From NCBI GenBank assembly GCA_023415815.1, contig JAEZJL010000081.1, positions 1 to 10,385 of the forward strand: 10,385 bases of DNA. Direction: 5' to 3'. The number at the start of each line of letters is the position of its first letter. Position 1 is the stretch's first letter. The notes under the pieces were generated by a model. That model was not told the DNA's origin. It saw only the letters and a list, made by a program, of their open reading frames with translations, and ran no database searches. This DNA comes from Bacillota bacterium. Its GTDB lineage: Bacteria > Bacillota > Clostridia > Acetivibrionales > DTU013. This document shows, in pieces, positions 5,438 to 10,385 of this stretch. A program made the translations under genes and the position numbers.

Positions 5438-8341
5438 ATGAAAAAAACACTAAGGCTTACAATTTTTTTATTGATGATTGTTATATCAATGTCGCTGCTT
5501 ACCGCGGCCGCGTCGGACGTTACCCGGGTATCGGCGCTGCAGGCGTCCGGGCTGCGGGGCATATGGGTGGCGACCGTATCGAATATCGACTATCCCGAGC
5601 ATCCCGTCACAGATTCCGAGGTTTTAAAAAGCGAAGCTCTGAAAATACTGGACAACGCCGCAGCAACCGGCTTTAACGCCGTCTTTCTCCAGGTGCGCCC
5701 CTCTTCGGACGCCTTGTATAAATCCGGCTATTTCCCATGGTCAAAATACCTTACGGGAAAGCAGGGGCAGGCTCCGGACGGAGGCTTCGACCCGCTGGAA
5801 TTCTGGGTCGAGGAGGCGCATAAGCGCGGCATCCAGCTCCACGCGTGGGTCAATCCCTACAGGATAACCAAAAAGCTTGATAAGGAGCCTTCGTATGATT
5901 TTTCCTCTCTTGCGCCGACAAACCCCGCGACCCTTCACCGCGACTGGGTCGTAAAGTACAGCGACGGGAACCTTTATTTCAATCCGGGCATACCCGAGGT
6001 AAGGAAGCTCATCATCGACAGCGCGCTTGAAATAGTGGACAAGTATGCTGTGGACGGCATCCATTTCGACGATTACTTTTATCCCGGAAGGGACTTCAAC
6101 GATAAGGCGACCTTTGCCAAATACGGCTCAGCTTATAAAAATATAGACGACTGGCGCAGGGCGAACGTAAACACGCTTGTGAGCGAGCTTTCCCACGCTG
6201 TCAAGGCATCGGGCAAGCCTGTCAGCTTCGGCATCAGCCCCTTCGGAATATGGGCGAATAAAAAGACAAACCCGCTGGGGAGCGATACGAATGGCATGGA
6301 ATCCTACTACGACCACTATGCCGATACAAGGAAATGGGTCAAGGAAGGCACGATTGATTATATCGCGCCGCAGCTTTACTGGAACATAGGCTATTCGTCC
6401 GCCGACTACAGCAAGCTTTTGAGCTGGTGGAAGGATACGGTGGACGGGACGGGCGTCGATCTGTACATAGGACAGGCCGCTTACCGCGCCGGGAGCTCCG
6501 ACCGCTCAAGCCCATGGTACGGAGTGTCCGAGATAGTAAAGCAGATGGAATTGAATGAGAAGACTCCCGCAGTAAAGGGCAGTATTTTCTTCAATTACAC
6601 CACCCTTACGGACAATCAGGCGCTTACGGCGGTGATAAAAGCCGTGTACGAGCGGAAGGACGGCCCGGCGGCAGTGATACCCACGAAGCTTTCCAGGCCC
6701 TCGGAGAACATCAGCACCAGCTTCAAAAGCTTTTACCTGAACGGCTCCTCCGACCCGACCAAGCCTCTTTACCTGAACGGCAAGCCCGTGGAAGGCCGCT
6801 CGGAGAAAGGATATTTCGGGATCCTGGTACCGCTTGCAGAGGGCGCCAACGTATTTACCGTTTCCCAGGAGGCTTCTTATACGACCCGGGTGATCTACAG
6901 GACGCCGGCTACATCGCCTCAGAAAATGAGCGCCGCAGAAATACCGTCCGCTTCGGCTTTCCCCCAGAGCCAGGAATACCGCACGCCGGGTGAAAAAATC
7001 ACCCTGACCTGCAAGGCTCCGATAGGCTCGAAGGTGACCGTGAAGCTCGGCGGGAAGACCTATACCATGAAACCCGGAACTACGAAAGCCCCCGGCTCCG
7101 GGGCGTATCCGACGACTTATACTTATACCTATACGATCCCGTCATACAAAGGCGACCCCCGCAATATAGACCTGGGAGCGCTTGTGTATACAATGAATTA
7201 CAAGGGGACAGTGAAAACCCGCACAGCTCCGGCACACATAGGCGTTATTATGAAAAATTCACCCTACTATGCCGAGGTGTCAAAGGCAGTCATCGACACC
7301 TACATCGCCCCTGAATCCGGAAACGGCGCGAATTATGAGCTTTATAAGGGCATGACGGACTATGTCACCGGCATGACCGGCAGCTATGCCCGCCTGTCTT
7401 CCGGCGAGTGGGTGACAAAAAGCAGCGTGAAGCTGTACACCGCCAAGACGCAGCTGAAGGCCCTGGTAAGCGGCGCCGCCTACACTGTGGGAGAGCGCTG
7501 GGACACACTGAAGCTGAACATGGACAAACCCGCTGCCGCTCTGGCTTCCTTTGACGGAACAAGCATGAAGCTGGACATATCCGCGGCCTCGGCGGCAAAG
7601 CCGCCCGTACTCCCCGGCGATTCGCTGTTTTCAAAAGCCGCGCTTTCCGCCAAAGACAACAGAGTTCTGTACACGCTGACACTGAAGCCGGGCCAGCGTA
7701 TTGAGGGCTACTATATCGAGAAGACCCCGGACGGCCTTACGCTGCATATAAAGAGGCACGCTGTACCAAACGGGGCGGGCGGGTCGCTTTCGGGCATTAC
7801 GATAATGGTGGACCCTGGCCACGGAGGCAGCGAGACAGGCACATACGGGCCGATGGGCCTGGACTATGCGGAAAAGAAGATAAACCTCAAAACCGCCCTC
7901 AAGCTGAAGACCGAGCTGGAGAATATGGGGGCGAAGGTTCTGATGACCAGGACCGAGGATGTCACGCTCTCGCTGGCGGACAGGCTGGCGATGTCGCGCA
8001 ATGAAAAGCCTGACATGTTCATATCCGTACATGCGAACGCGATGGAGGACAATGTAGACATATCAAAGGTATACGGCTTTTCAGCCTTTTACCGGGAAGC
8101 GCTCGCAAAGCCGCTGTGCGACACGGTGTACGACACTATTCTGAATACTCTCAACCGCAGTCCAAAGGGCGTGGATAAAAAGAATTTCTATGTCATGCGC
8201 GGTACCTGGGCTCCGTCCATACTTGTGGAAACAGGCTTTGTCCCGAACCCGGCGGAATTCGAATGGCTGACCGACGAAGCCGAGCAGGCGCGAATTGCCA
8301 GGACGCTGGCGGAAGCCATTTCCGACTATTTCAATTCTTGA
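5438..8341 (+). CDS. Exported GHL10 (DigH/YngK-like) glycosidase fused to N-acetylmuramoyl-L-alanine amidase (Amidase_3)
   Basis: A 967-residue secreted wall enzyme. A signal peptide (KK, then a hydrophobic core) probably ends at AAA, residues 23-25. Residues about 38-405 are a glycosyl-hydrolase-like 10 barrel: LRGIWVATV, FLQVRPSSDALY, GIQLHAWVNPYRI, VDGIHFDDYFYP, SFGISPFGIW, DYIAPQLYWN. Beta-rich modules fill about 420-780, including an SH3-like stretch near 607-665. The C-terminal Amidase_3 domain has a complete zinc site: H795 (DPGHGG), E812 (YAEKKINL), H865 (SVHAN) and catalytic E931 (LVETGF). Family knowledge: Amidase_3 cuts stem peptides from glycan, and the GHL10 protein DigH of E. 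coli cleaves such denuded glycan. ATG 5438 is six bases from AGGAG (5427-5431); the in-frame ATG at 5435 is only three bases away. No anchor is visible, so it is probably released or wall-bound. Confidence 0.93.
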   Translation: MKKTLRLTIFLLMIVISMSLLTAAASDVTRVSALQASGLRGIWVATVSNIDYPEHPVTDSEVLKSEALKILDNAAATGFNAVFLQVRPSSDALYKSGYFPWSKYLTGKQGQAPDGGFDPLEFWVEEAHKRGIQLHAWVNPYRITKKLDKEPSYDFSSLAPTNPATLHRDWVVKYSDGNLYFNPGIPEVRKLIIDSALEIVDKYAVDGIHFDDYFYPGRDFNDKATFAKYGSAYKNIDDWRRANVNTLVSELSHAVKASGKPVSFGISPFGIWANKKTNPLGSDTNGMESYYDHYADTRKWVKEGTIDYIAPQLYWNIGYSSADYSKLLSWWKDTVDGTGVDLYIGQAAYRAGSSDRSSPWYGVSEIVKQMELNEKTPAVKGSIFFNYTTLTDNQALTAVIKAVYERKDGPAAVIPTKLSRPSENISTSFKSFYLNGSSDPTKPLYLNGKPVEGRSEKGYFGILVPLAEGANVFTVSQEASYTTRVIYRTPATSPQKMSAAEIPSASAFPQSQEYRTPGEKITLTCKAPIGSKVTVKLGGKTYTMKPGTTKAPGSGAYPTTYTYTYTIPSYKGDPRNIDLGALVYTMNYKGTVKTRTAPAHIGVIMKNSPYYAEVSKAVIDTYIAPESGNGANYELYKGMTDYVTGMTGSYARLSSGEWVTKSSVKLYTAKTQLKALVSGAAYTVGERWDTLKLNMDKPAAALASFDGTSMKLDISAASAAKPPVLPGDSLFSKAALSAKDNRVLYTLTLKPGQRIEGYYIEKTPDGLTLHIKRHAVPNGAGGSLSGITIMVDPGHGGSETGTYGPMGLDYAEKKINLKTALKLKTELENMGAKVLMTRTEDVTLSLADRLAMSRNEKPDMFISVHANAMEDNVDISKVYGFSAFYREALAKPLCDTVYDTILNTLNRSPKGVDKKNFYVMRGTWAPSILVETGFVPNPAEFEWLTDEAEQARIARTLAEAISDYFNS

Positions 8342-8366
8342 CTTGTTCTTAAGCGGGGTCTATACT
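8338..8366 (+). promoter_or_regulatory. Sigma-A-type promoter of the AEC transporter gene
   Basis: TTGACT (8338-8343) and TATACT (8361-8366) each match consensus at five of six bases and are separated by the ideal 17 bases. The -35 box overlaps the stop codon of the wall hydrolase gene (TGA 8339-8341). The start of transcription would be near 8373, giving a leader of about 35 bases that contains the ribosome site at 8396-8400. This supports the TTG at 8408 as the translation start. Confidence 0.65.
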
Positions 8367-8379
8367 TTGGTATAGACCC
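8356..8379. promoter_or_regulatory. Perfect 10-bp-arm palindrome over the -10 box: operator and/or terminator
   Basis: The arms GGGTCTATAC (8356-8365) and GTATAGACCC (8370-8379) are perfect reverse complements around TTTG. The left arm contains most of the -10 box, and the right arm covers the expected start of transcription, the position of a typical repressor operator. As RNA from the upstream gene it would form a strong stem-loop, but what follows is TTAATTGAA rather than a clean U tract, so it would be an imperfect intrinsic terminator. Both uses may apply. No candidate regulator gene is adjacent. Confidence 0.55.
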
Positions 8380-8407
8380 TTAATTGAACGTAAACGGAGA
8401 TGGACTT

Positions 8408-9334
8408 TTGCTGCAGAACTTCCTGTACATATTTACAAAGATAATCCTGCCCATTTTTATTCTCGTCGCCATCGGCTTTGTCGCGCAAAGAAAGCTGAAA
8501 ATGGACGTCAGGACCTTTACCAGAGTGAACGTGTATATATTTGTCCCGGTGGTCATGTTCACAAAAATCTATACCTCGGAGGTCGGCCTTGATTTTGTAG
8601 GGATTGTTGTCGGCTTCAACCTGTGCATCATCGCTTCGATGTTTATTATCAGCGAGCTGGCTTCGCGTATTTTTAAATATCCGAGGGGCATTAAAAAGGC
8701 CTTTGGCAATTCGCTGCAGTTTTATAACAGCGGAAATTACGGACTGCCGCTTGCGGATCTTGCCTTCAAGGGAAGCTCCGTCGCCCTTGCCGGGCAGGTA
8801 TTCATCATGCTTATCCAGAATATATTGACCAATACGCTGGGCGTATTCCAGGCCAGCTCAGGCAGCTCATCGTACGGGAAGGCCCTGAAAAACATACTGC
8901 GCATGCCTTCCCTGTATATGCTTGCGGTCGTATTGACGGTAAAGGGTACCGGTATAAGCGTCCCGGAAAATCTGATGGTGCCGCTGGACTATATTTCCAA
9001 CGGCTTTATCGCGGTCGCCCTGCTGACGCTGGGAGTACAGCTTGCCGAGATCAAAGTGGCCTTCCGATTCAAGGACGCATTCCTGGCAAGCTTCATACGC
9101 CTTGTCGTTTCGCCGCTACTGGGATATCTTTTTGTAACGCTCATGGGAATCCACGGCGTGCTTGCCCAGTCTCTGATCGTCGGCGTTTCCACCCCCTCGG
9201 CGGTAAACACGGCGATTCTGGCAAGGGAATTCGACAACGAGCCCGGATACGCCTCCCAGATCGTGCTGATCTCAACGCTTTTGAGCGCCTTTACCGTCTC
9301 TACGGTCATTTACCTGGTCAAGGGCATCGCTTGA
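8408..9334 (+). CDS. AEC (auxin efflux carrier) family membrane transporter, TTG start
   Basis: An integral membrane protein of 308 residues with about ten hydrophobic segments, the usual size for the AEC family (PF03547). The family-typical NSGNYGLPLADLAF (N107-P114 and on) follows segment three, and the second half repeats the layout, with GFIAVALLTLGVQLAE and LIVGVSTPSAVNTAILARE. Bacterial members export or import organic acids (malate, malonate) or other small anions; the substrate cannot be read here. The start is TTG 8408, seven bases after GGAGA (8396-8400). An earlier in-frame TTG at 8384 has no ribosome site and lies next to the palindrome, so I rejected it. The gene has its own promoter and is probably monocistronic. 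Confidence 0.9.
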   Translation: MLQNFLYIFTKIILPIFILVAIGFVAQRKLKMDVRTFTRVNVYIFVPVVMFTKIYTSEVGLDFVGIVVGFNLCIIASMFIISELASRIFKYPRGIKKAFGNSLQFYNSGNYGLPLADLAFKGSSVALAGQVFIMLIQNILTNTLGVFQASSGSSSYGKALKNILRMPSLYMLAVVLTVKGTGISVPENLMVPLDYISNGFIAVALLTLGVQLAEIKVAFRFKDAFLASFIRLVVSPLLGYLFVTLMGIHGVLAQSLIVGVSTPSAVNTAILAREFDNEPGYASQIVLISTLLSAFTVSTVIYLVKGIA

Positions 9335-9368
9335 GCCCTTTAGATTTATGCGATAATGCTTCAAATGC

Positions 9369-9397
9369 TTTCCAAATCTCTCTTGTTTTTGTATAAT
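9369..9397 (+). promoter_or_regulatory. Sigma-A-type promoter of the M50 protease gene
   Basis: TTTCCA (9369-9374; four of six matches to TTGACA), a 17-base spacer and a perfect TATAAT (9392-9397) lie in the 139-base gap after the transporter gene. A start near 9404 gives a leader of about 70 bases before the ATG at 9474. I see no strong structure or operator in that leader. Confidence 0.6.
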
Positions 9398-9473
9398 GAA
9401 AGCAGGGTAATTATAGCCAGACAGACGGAAGGGAATATTAAGGACAGGTGGAAATCGGAACAGGAGAGGAAAA

Positions 9474-10103
9474 ATGTTCAACCGAAGTATCGAAACAATA
9501 CTTTTAACCATACCGGCGATTATCATCGGCTTTTCATTTCATGAGTTTGCCCATGCCTTCGCCTCGCACAAGCTTGGAGACCCGACGCCGGGCAATCAGG
9601 GCAGGCTGACGCTTTCGCCGCTGGCGCACATCGACATCATCGGTTTCATACTGATACTCCTGGCGGGCTTCGGCTGGGCGAAGCCGGTGCAGATCAACCC
9701 GCGCTACTACAAAAACCCCAGGCGCGACGAGCTGATCGTATCGCTTGCAGGCCCCGCTATGAATCTCGTGGTGGCTTTCGTATTTGTCGTGATTTACAGG
9801 CTGACGGTCAATTTTTACACAAGCGATAATGTTATCATATACAATCTTTTAAGGGTCATCGAATATATAACGTGGATTAACATCATACTTTTCTTTTTCA
9901 ATCTGATCCCCCTGCCGCCTCTGGACGGCTTCCACATACTCAGGGAGCTGCTGCCGCAAAGGCAGTACAGGCTGGTATGGTTCCTGGAGAAGTACAGTAC
10001 CATTATACTGCTTCTAATCATCGTTACGCCGGTGGTTTCGTATATCATTATTCCGCCTGCGAGTTACATCAACGATATGTTTTACAGGATAATGGGCCTG
10101 TAG
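9474..10103 (+). CDS. Site-2 protease family (M50) intramembrane zinc metalloprotease
   Basis: A compact 209-residue M50 protein of the YwhC/Rip-like type without a PDZ domain. The zinc motif HEFAH (H23, E24, H27) sits in the first membrane helix, and the third ligand is D151 in NLIPLPPLDGFHI. Family features between them include GRLTLSPLAHIDIIGFILILLAGFGWAKPVQINPxYY and SLAGPAMNL. About four to five hydrophobic segments span the protein. Family knowledge: such proteases cut transmembrane substrates, often anti-sigma factors or signal-peptide remnants; the substrate here is unknown. The ATG at 9474 is seven bases after AGGAG (9462-9466). The active site is intact. Confidence 0.93.
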   Translation: MFNRSIETILLTIPAIIIGFSFHEFAHAFASHKLGDPTPGNQGRLTLSPLAHIDIIGFILILLAGFGWAKPVQINPRYYKNPRRDELIVSLAGPAMNLVVAFVFVVIYRLTVNFYTSDNVIIYNLLRVIEYITWINIILFFFNLIPLPPLDGFHILRELLPQRQYRLVWFLEKYSTIILLLIIVTPVVSYIIIPPASYINDMFYRIMGL

Positions 10104-10185
10104 AGTTGACAATCCTGCATGTATACGGACTCTCACAGCCCCAGGGGACATAAGGACATATGGAATAGCTTTATGAAATATAAAA

Positions 10186-10235
10186 GAGCGGTAAAAGCTC
10201 GCGCATGTGATTTCTATGCCGCCGTTTTACTGCTC
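10186..10235 (-). terminator. Candidate terminator of the - strand glgA-like gene
   Basis: Read on the - strand, GAGCAGTAAAA (10235-10225) pairs with TTTTACCGCTC (10196-10186), 11 pairs with one non-Watson-Crick G-U-type position, and is followed by TTTTATATTTC. The loop is long (28 bases). A smaller nested form, GAGC/GCTC at 10200-10197 and 10189-10186, precedes the same T run. It lies about 70 bases after the glgA-like stop, fitting a convergent gene pair. The + strand lacks a following T tract. Confidence 0.45.
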
Positions 10236-10262
10236 CTTCATTCGTTTTACTGCTTCTTCATC
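10223..10262. repeat. Tandem duplication of a 20-bp unit
   Basis: Two directly adjacent copies, CGTTTTACTGCTCCTTCATT (10223-10242) and CGTTTTACTGCTTCTTCATC (10243-10262), match at 18 of 20 positions. The first copy supplies one arm of the terminator-like hairpin and the second could compete for the same pairing. It lies in the 199-base non-coding gap between two convergent genes and may be a slippage product. Confidence 0.7.
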
Positions 10263-10302
10263 AAGTTAAGTCGAATCAGGTTTATAAGGAAGTTTGAAAT
10301 TA

Positions 10303-10385
10303 TCAGCCGAGGAGTCTGCGGTAGAGCTCCATATATTCTTCGGCGGACTTGTCCCAGCTGAAATCCTGCCGCATGCAGTTCCGGA
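10303..10385 (-). CDS. glgA: Glycogen synthase C-terminus (partial)
   Basis: The last 26 codons and the stop (TGA, complement of 10303-10305) of a - strand gene running out of the right edge. The peptide RNCMRQDFSWDKSAEEYMELYRRLLG matches the extreme C-terminus typical of bacterial glycogen synthases (a motif like M-x-QDFSWxxSAxxYxxLYxxLL), which transfer glucose from ADP-glucose to glycogen. Other GT5/GT4 glycosyltransferases can end similarly, so the gene name is likely but not certain from this fragment. It converges on the M50 gene. Confidence 0.7.
   Translation of the reverse strand, partial: RNCMRQDFSWDKSAEEYMELYRRLLG

Noticed and set aside
7113..7134. Short hexanucleotide repeat (ACTTAT-like) in the wall hydrolase gene
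   Set aside because: It encodes an alternating Thr-Tyr beta strand in a linker module and is only three to four imperfect units long; there is no sign of phase variation.
10106..10111. A perfect TTGACA just after the M50 stop
   Set aside because: No -10-like hexamer occurs at 16-18 bases (the position holds ACTCTC); TATACG is only 10 bases away. There is also no + strand gene to serve.
10119..10361. An 80-codon + strand frame in the gap after the M50 gene
   Set aside because: It has no ribosome-binding site, crosses the tandem repeat and runs antisense into the glgA C-terminus; the peptide looks random.

Overview
The window reads like a chromosomal segment of a Gram-positive, Clostridia-type Bacillota genome. 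The grounds are strong AGGAGG-like ribosome sites, ATG/TTG starts, AT-rich gaps between more GC-rich genes, an L25/Ctc protein with the long C-terminal domain, and a secreted cell-wall hydrolase with a Gram-positive-style signal peptide. The genus cannot be read from the sequence. All complete genes lie on the + strand; only a gene end at the right edge is on the - strand. No rRNA, tRNA, CRISPR array, insertion sequence or phage gene is visible.

Layout. (1) 2-2044: the C-terminal part of a large MalT/LuxR-type regulator, cut by the window's left edge. (2) 2114-2725: ribosomal protein L25/Ctc, behind a hairpin that covers its ribosome-binding site. (3) 2808-5319: a compact three-gene unit of a single-cysteine thioredoxin-fold protein, glucose-6-phosphate dehydrogenase (zwf) and a cyclase-family metal hydrolase, with gaps of 23 and 2 bases. 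(4) 5438-8341: a large exported protein joining a GHL10/DigH-like glycosidase domain to a zinc-dependent N-acetylmuramoyl-L-alanine amidase. Its leader can fold into a 16-pair stem over the ribosome site and first ATG. (5) 8408-9334: an AEC-family membrane transporter with a TTG start. A good sigma-A-type promoter begins inside the stop region of the previous gene, and a perfect palindrome covers its -10 box. (6) 9474-10103: an intramembrane M50 (site-2) metalloprotease with its own promoter. (7) 10303-10385, - strand: the last 26 codons of a probable glycogen synthase (glgA), converging on the protease gene. The gap between them holds a 20-bp tandem repeat and a terminator-like hairpin.

Most of this is housekeeping: translation, NADPH supply, wall turnover, transport, proteolysis and glycogen. 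The parts most worth a second look are regulatory or combinatorial: two unrelated genes whose ribosome sites are masked by long stems, the promoter-centred palindrome before the transporter, the two-enzyme wall hydrolase, and the unusual zwf neighbours. I found no convincing new defence, mobile or biosynthetic system.
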